64,000 nucleotides of DNA, taken from NCBI GenBank assembly GCA_016699755.1, contig CP065009.1, positions 744,001-808,000 of the forward strand. The letters run 5' to 3'. The translations under genes were made by a program, and so were the position numbers. Of this stretch, positions 8,994 to 16,960 are shown piece by piece. Numbering within the stretch: the stretch's first letter is position 1; every line of letters begins with the position of its first letter. The notes beneath the pieces are model-generated. The model ran no database searches. It saw only the letters and a list, made by a program, of their open reading frames with translations, and was not told the origin of the DNA. Origin of the DNA: Candidatus Peregrinibacteria bacterium (GTDB taxonomy: Bacteria > Patescibacteriota > Gracilibacteria > CAIRYL01 > GCA-016699755).

Positions 8994-9030
8994 AAGAGAA
9001 AAAAAGGAAAAAGGAAAGGAGAATCAAAAA

Positions 9031-9378
9031 CTATTTGCCTCCAAAAATGTCACTCCCCACCGCTTGTTCGACAATGCGACGAATTTTTTCATTTCCAAAA
9101 CCCGTGCTTCCCTGGCTCCCAGGAAGAGAAATGAGAGAAGGAAGACCTCCTGCGGAAAGTTTTCGGTAAGTTTCTTCGGGAATTTCTCGAAAAATCTCCT
9201 CGAGAATAAAAACAACTGCATATCTTCTTGGTGCATCGGAACTTTCAAGAGCATTCTTTATCTGAAAAAGTACCTCAACCGCTTCTTGATGGTCTTTTAC
9301 AGGAAAAGCATCCACTCCAAGCGCAGAAAATCCTTTCGTCTCTTCGTGTGACCCCACAATAGCAATGCCAAAGCTCAT
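9031..9378 (-). CDS. V/A-type ATPase subunit F
   Basis: A 115-residue central-stalk subunit F (called NtpG in Enterococcus). It starts MSFGIAIVGSHEETKGFSALGVDAFPV, the typical CheY-like alpha/beta start of F subunits, followed by 'YAVVFILEEIFREI' and 'PSLISLPGSQGSTGFGNEKIRRIVEQAVGSDIF', the conserved end. F binds subunit D in the rotor and modulates ATPase activity. The gene starts directly after the end of subunit C with no gap, so translation is probably coupled. Its partner D is not encoded in this window. Confidence 0.93.
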   Translation of the reverse strand: MSFGIAIVGSHEETKGFSALGVDAFPVKDHQEAVEVLFQIKNALESSDAPRRYAVVFILEEIFREIPEETYRKLSAGGLPSLISLPGSQGSTGFGNEKIRRIVEQAVGSDIFGGK

Positions 9379-10377
9379 TTATCGTGGTAAAAAAGGAAGA
9401 AAGTGGGCAATTGCTTTTCGAACATCAGTCGTTGATTGTTTATTGCGCTTTCCCACAAGAATAGTTCGAATAATTTCTGCGTTTCTTAATTTCGTAAGAA
9501 AGAAGAGAACGACTGTGTCACACGAAAGTGGAGAAAGGCGAGATGACCAAAAAAGTGACTGAAGCAAAGAGAGTTCGGCGGTCGCTTCAAAAAGAGAGAG
9601 GTCTCTTCCAGATTCCTTGAGCGAAACCCCCTCATTAAAGAGAGATGTTGCAGAAGAAGAATAAAGATGCTTCAACGCTTCTTCACGAGAAAAAAAACGA
9701 AATCCCTTCTCTTCCTGAGGAAGAAGAAACGAATATCTTTCTTGAGAAGGATTTCTCAAAACTTTTTTTGCATTCTCCCAGTCGATCTGTTTTTGAAAAA
9801 AATCAGAGAGGATTTTGCTTTTTGTCGCGCAAACCGCTCGAAACATTTGCCGAAAAACAGCAGCATCTAAAAGAGAAAGAATCTCTTCTCGATCTTGTGA
9901 ATCATCTCTTAGAAGAAGATATGACTCCTGAAGAGCTTTTTTGAGAAATACGGCTTCTTTTGGAGTATTCTCCTCCTCTCCTGCAAGGATTCGGAATGAG
10001 AGTTTTCTTTCAAAAAAACCAAGAGGAGAAAGCGACTCTCGAAAATCATCATACGATTTCCCTTTTTGAAAAGAGAGTAGTGTACACTTTGCGTTCTGGA
10101 GATCAAATGGGAGGAAAAGGAATTGTGCCAAACTTTTGGGAATATCACTCTCGCAAAGGGATTGTCGTATTTCGTAAAGACCAATATCAATAACACGTTC
10201 AAAATCATCGGCATTCGGAGCATCTGCCACCACACCAGACCAAGAAATATCGTTTAAGACACGAAATGCTTCTGAAAAAGTTTCCGCAGAAACCATCCGT
10301 TCCGTATCTGAAGCAGTAAGAAGACGATCAGAGAGGGCAGAAATGCGAGCCGTCAAAAAAACAAGAGAAGAAGACAT
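9379..10377 (-). CDS. V/A-type ATPase subunit C
   Basis: A 332-residue all-helical protein in the position of subunit C, the socket that links the rotor stalk to the membrane ring. It starts MSSSLVFLTARISALSDRLLTASDTERMV, the usual opening of C/AC39 subunits ('..AR..A...RLL....LE.L'). 'LYEIRQSLCESDIPKSLAQFLFLPFDLQNAKCTLLSFQKG' corresponds to the '.D..N......' helix of the family. Sequence divergence in this family is high, so the call relies on start, length and operon order (E-C-F-A). It is 8 nt after subunit E. Confidence 0.88.
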   Translation of the reverse strand: MSSSLVFLTARISALSDRLLTASDTERMVSAETFSEAFRVLNDISWSGVVADAPNADDFERVIDIGLYEIRQSLCESDIPKSLAQFLFLPFDLQNAKCTLLSFQKGKSYDDFRESLSPLGFFERKLSFRILAGEEENTPKEAVFLKKALQESYLLLRDDSQDREEILSLLDAAVFRQMFRAVCATKSKILSDFFQKQIDWENAKKVLRNPSQERYSFLLPQEEKGFRFFSREEALKHLYSSSATSLFNEGVSLKESGRDLSLFEATAELSLLQSLFWSSRLSPLSCDTVVLFFLTKLRNAEIIRTILVGKRNKQSTTDVRKAIAHFLPFLPR

Positions 10378-10385
10378 GTTTAAAA

Positions 10386-10946
10386 CTACGCAAAGAGAAA
10401 CGAAGAAAGCTCTTTCTCTGTTTTCCGAAAGAGATCTTCAAGTGCCTGTTCAAAACGAAAGTCAATTTCCATTGACTCTGAAACGAATATAAATCCTGCT
10501 ATTCCAGAAACCGATTTTCCAAGCGGAAGAGCAATTTTCTCCTTCTCGAGAAGTCCCTCCAACAGTTTGGCATCGGATGCCACCGGATGAAGCGTTCCCT
10601 TCTGATCTCCAATTTGTCGGAGCATCTGAAGAAAAATAGCTTCTTTTTCTTTTTGAGAAAGATGACTCACCTCTTCTTGTGCCTTTTTCAAAACGCCCTG
10701 AAGTATTTCATGTTTGAGGGAAAGGGTTTTATGGTAATATTCCTGACGAGAAAGATGATCAATTTTTTGGTGGAGTTCTGCTATTTTTCGATTCCCCTTT
10801 TCCCAAGAAGAGGCAGATTCCTCTGCAATTTCTTTATCTAATTGTTCCTGAAGTTGCTTTATAGCACCATCTGCTTCTTTTTGAAGAAGAAGAGATTGTT
10901 CCTGAGCATCGGAAAGAATTTTATTGAGAATATCGGCGAGAGCCAT
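10386..10946 (-). CDS. V/A-type ATPase subunit E (peripheral stalk)
   Basis: A 186-residue protein. Residues 1-~100 are a long charged helix starting MALADILNKILSDAQEQSLLLQKEADGAI, and the C-terminal ~85 residues are a small globular domain. This is the layout of subunit E, which forms the peripheral stator stalk together with subunit H/G. The place in the operon, between K and C, is the standard one. Motif conservation in E subunits is weak, so the call leans on architecture and context. Confidence 0.88.
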   Translation of the reverse strand: MALADILNKILSDAQEQSLLLQKEADGAIKQLQEQLDKEIAEESASSWEKGNRKIAELHQKIDHLSRQEYYHKTLSLKHEILQGVLKKAQEEVSHLSQKEKEAIFLQMLRQIGDQKGTLHPVASDAKLLEGLLEKEKIALPLGKSVSGIAGFIFVSESMEIDFRFEQALEDLFRKTEKELSSFLFA

Positions 10947-11006
10947 AGGAAGGAAAAAATGCTGATGAATGCCTCGGAATCTTCCGAAGCATCACAACAA
11001 CAATTT

Positions 11007-11486
11007 TTAGAGAGATCCTCGAATGCTATCGAGAAGCAAAAATGTCACAAGAAGACCAAAGATAGCGACACTTTCTACGATAGCAGCAAAAATAATAGCC
11101 TTTCCAAGTCCATCAGGATTTTTGGCGACAATCTGTGTACCTGCGGCGGCAACTTTCCCCTGAAAAATTCCAGAAAAAAGCCCTGCAAACGCCAAAGGAA
11201 GACATGCTTGAAAAATCTGTGCTCCTTGAGAAGAGGTAAGCTCGGAAACGCTAAAAAATATCGTGACCAAAAAAGCTCCTACAAGCCCGTAAATTGCCTG
11301 AGAACCAGGAAGCACTTCAAGCACCAAGAGTTTAGGCGAAAGCTCTGGTTTCTCAGAAGTAATTCCACATGCCGCTTGACCGGCATACCCACAACCAATT
11401 GCAGAACCAATTCCCCCAAGCGTCGCCGCAAGAGAAGCTCCAAAGATAGCGAGTGCGGAACCAGAGGTGAAAATAAGCGTTTCCAT
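11007..11486 (-). CDS. ntpK: V/A-type ATPase rotor-ring proteolipid K with Na+-site residues
   Basis: A 159-residue proteolipid with four membrane helices, a duplicated hairpin (c-type ring, 16-kDa form). The ion-carrying carboxylate is E138 in 'FAAIVESVAIFG'. Compared from memory with Enterococcus hirae NtpK, whose Na+ ligands are Leu61, Thr64, Gln65, Gln110 and Glu139 with Tyr68 nearby, the equivalents here are L59, S62, Q63, Q109, E138 and Y66 (in LPGSQAIYG and SGIFQGKVAAAG). All are kept, with Ser for Thr preserving the hydroxyl. A sodium-coupled enzyme is therefore inferred. An extra Glu (E57) sits just before LPGSQ, where NtpK has Gln. The gene lies between I and E. Confidence 0.96.
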   Translation of the reverse strand: METLIFTSGSALAIFGASLAATLGGIGSAIGCGYAGQAACGITSEKPELSPKLLVLEVLPGSQAIYGLVGAFLVTIFFSVSELTSSQGAQIFQACLPLAFAGLFSGIFQGKVAAAGTQIVAKNPDGLGKAIIFAAIVESVAIFGLLVTFLLLDSIRGSL

Positions 11487-11515
11487 AGAAAGGAAAAAGA
11501 AAAAGAAAAAGAAAG

Positions 11516-13441
11516 CTAACGTTGAGAATCAAAAAGGTAAACACACTTCCGTGAAAGTGGCTGGAATGTTTTCCCTCCTCCTTCTAGAAACTTTCCAAAA
11601 AACTCCACAAACTGTAAACGAGCAGAGTGAACGAATGCTCCCAGAATATTGAGTGCCATATTGAGTGTGTGACCAAAAAGGAGAATTAGCAATGCCACTG
11701 GAATTCCAATAGCAAGGGGCATCATTCCCCCCAAGGTAAGCGCAATAGAATTAAAAGCGAGCGCGATAATTCCTGTTGCGAGCCCAAGAGCAAAGAGTCG
11801 TGAATAGGAAAGAATGTTTGAAAGCCAAGAAAGCATTTCATTAATAAAATCTAATACTCCAATCCTCCAAACGAGGAAGAGAGAAAGGACTCCAATAATA
11901 CCAGGGGTAACACTCCGAAAAGAGGGAAACGCGGACAAGAGAGCACAGATAACGATGAGTCCCAAAGAGCCACTCGCAAAAAGAGCATCTCCTTTTTTTC
12001 CATTTTTCCAGCGATTCACTCCAGAGAGTATTACCCCTAAAAAGAGATGGAGAATACCAAGCCCATACGCAAATGCCATGACAAAAGGAATCATATCATC
12101 AACGGGATTAAAGATCTGTCCATAAAAATATTTTGTTTCTGGATTTACAAACCATGGAAGCTGCTCGTATGTCATTCCAAAATACCCCCCAAAAATAACT
12201 CCCAAAATAATAGTAGAAATGCTTGCAAAAATAAGAAGTCTCACCATATCTCTCGTAGATCTATCGAGTGGTAAGAGGAAAAATGCACTCAAAAGACTAA
12301 TGAGCATAAGCGCCCCATAGCCAGCATCGGTAAGGCAAAATCCAAAAAAGATAACAAAGAAAGGTGCTAAATACGGAGTGGGATCAAGTTCAGAGTAGGC
12401 GGGTGCTCCAAAAAGGGAAACAATACTCTCAAACGGACGTATAAAGTTTTTATTCTGAAGTTCTGTTGGGGGAGAATCTCCATCTTCCTTTCCAATTTTG
12501 AGGAGATCGGCAGAAGGTTCGGACCGAAGAATACTTTGACGAACAGATTCAAACTTTTTTTCGGGAATCCAGCCAAAAAGTACGACACTTTCTTTTGTGC
12601 AATATGCTTTATTCAGAACATCTTTCTGCTCTTTTTCCCATGAAAGCGCATCATACGCCAATTTTATTTCAGAAAGTTCTTCCGCGAGGAGCTCTTTTTC
12701 TCTTTTGGCAGATACTAATTTTTCCGAAAGTTCTTCCGTCATTGCTTTCATTTTTTCAAACTCTTCTCGAACAGTCTGTATAATTTCTCCAAAATCCATG
12801 TCCTCAAAACGGTATTCTCGAAGGACTTCTTCGTACGTTTCAGAAACACTCTTGTGGAAGAAAAATACAAAAGAAACTCGCTTAGGAGAAGTGGAAACTC
12901 TCTGAACAAAGCAGAGAGGCTCTTTCGAAATTTTTTCTTCAAAGTCATCAGCATCTTTTGCATCGACATTCCCAATTCGAATTCCTGTCGAGGCGATACG
13001 CTCTGAGAGATGAAGAGGAAGGTCGAAATCTCCCCATCCCGAGAAGGCTTTTTCTCGTTCTGCAATTCGCAAAAGATCTGCTTTTGCTTTATTTTCTCGC
13101 TCCTCCAGAGTGACACATTTTTGAATAAGCTCAGAAAAATCGCGACTCCCACATTCAAGGGTTACCTGCTCATTAGACTCTACTTTTTCTCCCAAAAATT
13201 TCTCTCGAAATCGCGTTGGTTTTTTTGCAAAAGGAGTAAGGTAACGAATAACAAAACGAAGATTCGCTAATTTCGATTCAATTCCAGAAAACACTTCTTC
13301 TGGATACGAAAGGGAGGACTTTTCGAAATCTATAGGAAGGGATACATCAAAAATCCCATGCTCCTGAAGACGCGCTAACACAGGAGGGAGGCTCTTTTTA
13401 TGAACAACAAGTGCCGCTCTTTGCATACGAACGACTGCCAT
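11516..13441 (-). CDS. ntpI: V/A-type ATPase subunit I (a-subunit, stator)
   Basis: A 641-residue stator subunit. Residues 1-~330 are a cytoplasmic arm of helices and coiled coil (MAVVRMQRAALVVHKK is the typical start). From ~360 there are about seven or eight membrane helices, beginning with 'YLAPFFVIFFGFCLTDAGYGALM', a strongly conserved motif of I/a subunits. Later 'MLSWLSNILSYSRLFALGLATGIIALAFN' carries the essential Arg (SYSRLFALG) facing the ring carboxylate, and 'FGHTLNMALNILGAFVHSARLQFVEFFGKF' is the conserved end. It forms the ion half-channels with ring subunit K. It starts 2 nt after subunit H/G. Confidence 0.97.
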   Translation of the reverse strand: MAVVRMQRAALVVHKKSLPPVLARLQEHGIFDVSLPIDFEKSSLSYPEEVFSGIESKLANLRFVIRYLTPFAKKPTRFREKFLGEKVESNEQVTLECGSRDFSELIQKCVTLEERENKAKADLLRIAEREKAFSGWGDFDLPLHLSERIASTGIRIGNVDAKDADDFEEKISKEPLCFVQRVSTSPKRVSFVFFFHKSVSETYEEVLREYRFEDMDFGEIIQTVREEFEKMKAMTEELSEKLVSAKREKELLAEELSEIKLAYDALSWEKEQKDVLNKAYCTKESVVLFGWIPEKKFESVRQSILRSEPSADLLKIGKEDGDSPPTELQNKNFIRPFESIVSLFGAPAYSELDPTPYLAPFFVIFFGFCLTDAGYGALMLISLLSAFFLLPLDRSTRDMVRLLIFASISTIILGVIFGGYFGMTYEQLPWFVNPETKYFYGQIFNPVDDMIPFVMAFAYGLGILHLFLGVILSGVNRWKNGKKGDALFASGSLGLIVICALLSAFPSFRSVTPGIIGVLSLFLVWRIGVLDFINEMLSWLSNILSYSRLFALGLATGIIALAFNSIALTLGGMMPLAIGIPVALLILLFGHTLNMALNILGAFVHSARLQFVEFFGKFLEGGGKTFQPLSRKCVYLFDSQR

Positions 13442-13443
13442 GT

Positions 13444-13809
13444 TTATTTTTTGAGAAAAAGATGGAGAAAACTTTTAACAAGCTTGGAAGCAGCCTCTGA
13501 ATGGCGAGATTCAAAAGCAGAGCGCATTTTTGAAAGCATTTCGCCATTTTCAATAGATTTCTTTCGGAAGTTTTCTTGCGCTTTTGTTTTCTCCTCTTGA
13601 AGTTTTTGTGAAATCTCCTCCTTTGTCTTCTTGCGAGATTCTTCTCGGATACCATCCGCCTTCTCCTTCTCTTTTTCTATTCTCGCATCAGCCTTCATTT
13701 TTTCCTCCCGAAGAAGACTTTCGGCTTGTTCTTCTGTGTCAAGAATCTGCTGAACTGGGTGGGTGGTACTCACAGAGAATAGGAAAAAAAGCCAAGCCAT
13801 TTTGCTCAT
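13444..13809 (-). CDS. V/A-type ATPase subunit H/G-like peripheral stalk protein
   Basis: The core is a ~100-residue charged helix, 'HPVQQILDTEEQAESLLREEK...', matching the start pattern of H/G stalk subunits ('I..IL..E..AE..I..A'), which pair with subunit E. It opens the operon, as in many archaeal and bacterial sets. The chosen ATG at 13809 has AAAGG six bases upstream and gives 121 residues with an odd hydrophobic stretch (MAWLFFLFSV) before the helix. A GTG start at VSTTHPVQQ would remove that stretch and look more like the family. The gene ends 2 nt before subunit I. Confidence 0.78.
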   Translation of the reverse strand: MSKMAWLFFLFSVSTTHPVQQILDTEEQAESLLREEKMKADARIEKEKEKADGIREESRKKTKEEISQKLQEEKTKAQENFRKKSIENGEMLSKMRSAFESRHSEAASKLVKSFLHLFLKK

Positions 13810-13906
13810 AAATACCTTTGGAGTCAACGATTTTTTTGCAAAAAAATGAAGAGGGAAATACTTTTTTGTGAATCGAGAATATTTTTTTGCTTTTTTCATG
13901 AAAAAA

Positions 13907-13935
13907 ATTAAATGTACGACCAAAAATATTATCAA
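13907..13935 (-). promoter_or_regulatory. Candidate promoter of the V-type ATPase operon
   Basis: On the minus strand TTGATA (13935-13930) and TTTAAT (13912-13907) are separated by 17 nt. A start near 13900 would give a leader of about 90 nt before the first ATPase gene. The match is fair, not strong. Confidence 0.45.
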
Positions 13936-14004
13936 ATTTGCCCTTCTTTCGAAAAAATGAATAATACCCTGTGACATTTTTAGGTTTTTTCCCATTTTCT
14001 TTTC

Positions 14005-15531
14005 ATGATACGGCAACGCCTTGCTCAACGGGCATCTGAATGTTTTCCGGCGTTTCTTTCGTGGGGGACACTCCTCTTTCCTGCCTTTTTTCTTCCTATT
14101 TTTCCGAATATTGTTTTTGGATTCCTCCTACTCTACGTTTTTCTTTGGTTTTTAAGAGCGGTTGAATATTCTTTTTTTCTTCTCTATTCCTACCGAAAAT
14201 ACAAAAAAAATCTCACGAAAAACTGGAAGAAAGAGCTTGAAGACACATCATATTCTTCTGCAGATTTGTCTCCCAAGGAAGTACTTCACCTTATTATTAT
14301 TCCCACCTACAAAGAGTCTCTTCAGGTTCTTCGAGATACGATCAACGCCATTAGAAAATCTTCTTTTCCCATGGAACAAATATACATTTGTATTGCGACT
14401 GAAGAGCGAGATGTCATAAATGGGAGAAAAAATGCAGAAATTCTTTCGAGAGAATATGAAACTGTTTTTGGGCGTTTCTTTTGGATAGAGCATCCCGATG
14501 GACTCCCCAATGAAATCAGAGGAAAAGGAGCAAACATCTCCTTTGCGGGAAAAAGATTGGCAGAAAAGCTAACTACAGAAGGAGTCGACTTTTCTCGCGT
14601 ACTCGTAACAACACTCGATGCCGACAACCGCATTCATTCTCATCTGCTTTCTGCCCTTACAAAAATCTATTGCAAAACACCAGAACGACATAAAAGAGCT
14701 TTTCAGCCGATTCCTCTCTTTTTTAATAATATCTGGGATGTTCCTGCAATGAATAGGGTGGTAGCACTTTCCTCGGGATATTGGCATCTCATTGAAGCAG
14801 GGCGTCCAGACCGACTTCGAAACTTTTCAAGCCACAGTCAGCCTCTTTCAGCACTGGCAGAAATGAATTTTTGGGATACAACCACCATTGTTGAGGACGG
14901 AAGACAATATTGGAGAAGCTATTTTCATTTCCATGGATCATACGAAGTGATTCCCATTTTTCTTCCTATCTATCAAGATGCGGTACTCAGTCAAAATTAT
15001 TTCCGATCACTTATAGGGCAATTTCAGCAACTCAAACGTTGGTCATGGGGATGTTCGGATATTGCGTATTGTTTTGGGGAAATTCGAAAGGAATGGAGAT
15101 ATCTTCCAAAAATAAAAACACTTCTTCAGTATTTCCGACTCATAGAGGGGCACTATATGTGGGCAACAGCGGCGCTCTTTTTAGCGATTGTTATTCCCGC
15201 TGTTAAACTCTTTGCACCAGAAGTTTCCGAAACCGTATTTGGAACACACGTTGCTCTTTTTCTCTCAGTCGTTTTTCGACTTGCACTCTCTGGTATTTTT
15301 GTCTCCATGATTCTCACTTTTCTCATGACACCATCTCCTCCAAAAAAAATACGGACATTCGATCTCATTTGGCAATGGGCGCTCATCCCCTTTACTACTA
15401 TTTTCTTTGGAAGTCTTCCGGCGCTTGTTACACAAACTCAAATCGCACTCGGGAAACGTATGGAATTTAATGTGACGGAAAAAGTTCGACAAAAAGAGCC
15501 AAAAACACTTGCACGTGGCAAGCATTCGTGA
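14005..15531 (+). CDS. Membrane GT2-family glycosyltransferase
   Basis: A 508-residue processive-type GT2 protein. One or two N-terminal membrane helices (~20-60) precede a cytoplasmic catalytic domain: 'LHLIIIPTYKESLQVLRDTI', DAD (205-207) for nucleotide sugar and metal, the acceptor ED (297-298, IVEDGRQYW) and QQLKRW (QxxRW, 342-346). Three or four membrane helices follow (~380-490). This layout is that of cellulose/hyaluronan synthase relatives that build or export a glycan across the membrane; the sugar cannot be told. A weak promoter (TTGCCC, 18 nt, TAATAC at 13962) lies upstream. The start is divergent from the ATPase operon. The TGA stop overlaps a GTG in the next frame. Confidence 0.9.
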   Translation: MIRQRLAQRASECFPAFLSWGTLLFPAFFLPIFPNIVFGFLLLYVFLWFLRAVEYSFFLLYSYRKYKKNLTKNWKKELEDTSYSSADLSPKEVLHLIIIPTYKESLQVLRDTINAIRKSSFPMEQIYICIATEERDVINGRKNAEILSREYETVFGRFFWIEHPDGLPNEIRGKGANISFAGKRLAEKLTTEGVDFSRVLVTTLDADNRIHSHLLSALTKIYCKTPERHKRAFQPIPLFFNNIWDVPAMNRVVALSSGYWHLIEAGRPDRLRNFSSHSQPLSALAEMNFWDTTTIVEDGRQYWRSYFHFHGSYEVIPIFLPIYQDAVLSQNYFRSLIGQFQQLKRWSWGCSDIAYCFGEIRKEWRYLPKIKTLLQYFRLIEGHYMWATAALFLAIVIPAVKLFAPEVSETVFGTHVALFLSVVFRLALSGIFVSMILTFLMTPSPPKKIRTFDLIWQWALIPFTTIFFGSLPALVTQTQIALGKRMEFNVTEKVRQKEPKTLARGKHS

Positions 15532-15566
15532 TAGATTTTCTTCACCTTTTTCTTGAAAAGACTCTC

Positions 15567-15728
15567 ATGACGAATAAAGCAGGCGCAAAAAAACACGGCA
15601 TGCACCGAATAGAACGCTTACGAACAAGCAAAATCGCACGACTCAAGAAAAATAAAGAGGGTCTTCGCGCAGGACAGGCTGCTCGTCAAAAGGCAATTGC
15701 AGAGGCACTCGCAGCAGGAAACGAATAA
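15567..15728 (+). CDS. Small basic protein, unknown
   Basis: A 53-residue, Lys/Arg-rich protein: MTNKAGAKKHGMHRIERLRT, then a helix rich in Arg, Lys, Gln and Ala. It looks like a nucleic-acid or ribosome-associated peptide, but I do not recognise the family; it is not S20, S21 or Thx by pattern. An alternative GTG start at 15528 would overlap the glycosyltransferase stop by 4 nt (GTGA) and add 13 mostly hydrophobic residues, which fits a basic protein poorly; the internal ATG is preferred. The short distance suggests one transcript with the glycosyltransferase. Confidence 0.6.
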   Translation: MTNKAGAKKHGMHRIERLRTSKIARLKKNKEGLRAGQAARQKAIAEALAAGNE

Positions 15729-15764
15729 GAAAAATACTTCCTCGATATTGTAAATACATACACA

Positions 15765-16451
15765 CTATTTTCCCTTTTTTCGCATTTCTTCGAGCATTTC
15801 CCGAACGAAATCTTTTCCTCCAAGCCCAAATGCAAGACCTCCCGCTAAGGCAATCATGGAAACAAGAGCAGTAAAGAGTGTTTGAACAAGCTCCGGCGCA
15901 ATGCCCACCTGAAAAAGTGCTGCCAAAATACCAAAAGCAAAAATAATATTCTGGACAAATGCGGCAACAATATTTCGAGCATTTTTATCTCCAACATGGA
16001 GAAAGTTTTTTGTGAGTGAGCTTGCAGTATTTCCCATCTGCACCGCAAAAATCACAATAAGCATAGCAATAACAATGTTGGGGGCGAGCAAAATGATTTT
16101 GTTCAAAAATTCCTCAACCTCGTAGAATCCCATCATTTTTGCGGATTGTCGTAAGAAAAGGGTAATAATGACACCTTTCAAAAAAACCCCCACCAAACGA
16201 GATGGATTAGACTTTATATTTGCCTTTTGAAGGAGAACATCAAATTCTAGTCGTCTCCAAAGACGAGAGAGGCGTGCTTTTTCGCCAAACTTTATAAAGA
16301 GCCACTCAGTAAACATGCCAAGAAATACCCCCACGAGAAGCACTCCAAGAGAAGCAAATAGCATTGGGAGAATATCGAGAACACTTCCTATAACTTGTTC
16401 TGTGGAAGATTGAATAGACCTTGAGAGAATGAAGACAGCATCAGGTTTCAT
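15765..16451 (-). CDS. MscS-like transmembrane-helix protein lacking the beta domain
   Basis: A 228-residue membrane protein with about five helices. The C-terminal helix 'ALVSMIALAGGLAFGLGGKDFVREML' has the Gly/Ala packing of the pore-lining TM3 of small-conductance mechanosensitive channels. The protein stops right after it, without the beta and alpha/beta domains of MscS. Such short proteins are usually annotated as conserved TM-helix repeat proteins. A role in osmotic release is possible but unproven. It is downstream of and on the same strand as the next gene, with a 32-nt gap. Confidence 0.72.
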   Translation of the reverse strand: MKPDAVFILSRSIQSSTEQVIGSVLDILPMLFASLGVLLVGVFLGMFTEWLFIKFGEKARLSRLWRRLEFDVLLQKANIKSNPSRLVGVFLKGVIITLFLRQSAKMMGFYEVEEFLNKIILLAPNIVIAMLIVIFAVQMGNTASSLTKNFLHVGDKNARNIVAAFVQNIIFAFGILAALFQVGIAPELVQTLFTALVSMIALAGGLAFGLGGKDFVREMLEEMRKKGK

Positions 16452-16483
16452 GAGGGAGAGAAAAAAACAGGACTATTTTGCCA

Positions 16484-16960
16484 CTACTTGCTTCTTCGAA
16501 CAAATCCCGCAGAAAGTGCCTCTTTTTCGGAAGGAAAAAAGATGCGGTTTTTTACAGAAATAAGCGCAGCACTTGGATCATCGAGCGGATAAAAATACTT
16601 TCCCGATTTACTCGCCACAAAAAGCGATCCTTCGGGAGCAGGAATGTGAGTAAGAAGTGGCAGAATATTTTCTACAGAAAAAAAGAACTCTCCAGGAAAA
16701 ACAGAGTATACTTCTTCTGTATCACCAACAATGAACCGTGCTTCTTCACCCTGCAACGTTCCTCGCAACACTCCATTTTCAATGGTAGAAAAACGAATAA
16801 GAGAAATTTCATCAGAAAAATTTCCAAACGTAATAGGCTCCCTGTTCTTGACAAAACGCCAACGCTCAAAAAGAATACCCCACACTCCTCCTACTGAAAA
16901 CACAAGGAGAAGGAGCGCAACGAGTCGAATCCAACCAATTTTTTTCTTATAACGATCCAT
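16484..16960 (-). CDS. Membrane-anchored protein with Ada-like C-terminal fold, Cys lost
   Basis: A 158-residue protein with one N-terminal membrane helix (11-30), an extracytoplasmic middle, and a C-terminal segment 'LFVASKSGKYFYPLDDPSAALISVKNRIFF' then 'SEKEALSAGF'. That end resembles the 'S..G..YH...C..A..I...N...F.....A...GY' pattern of metal-binding domains related to Ada, common as the tail of small CPR membrane proteins. Here the Cys positions are replaced (PLDDPSAA), so metal binding is unlikely. Its ATG shares two bases with the ATG of the divergent methyltransferase gene. Confidence 0.6.
   Translation of the reverse strand: MDRYKKKIGWIRLVALLLLVFSVGGVWGILFERWRFVKNREPITFGNFSDEISLIRFSTIENGVLRGTLQGEEARFIVGDTEEVYSVFPGEFFFSVENILPLLTHIPAPEGSLFVASKSGKYFYPLDDPSAALISVKNRIFFPSEKEALSAGFVRRSK

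Noticed and set aside
15567..15728. Ribosomal protein S20, S21 or Thx as identity of the small basic protein
   Set aside because: Size and Arg/Lys content are suggestive, but none of the conserved patterns of these families is present.
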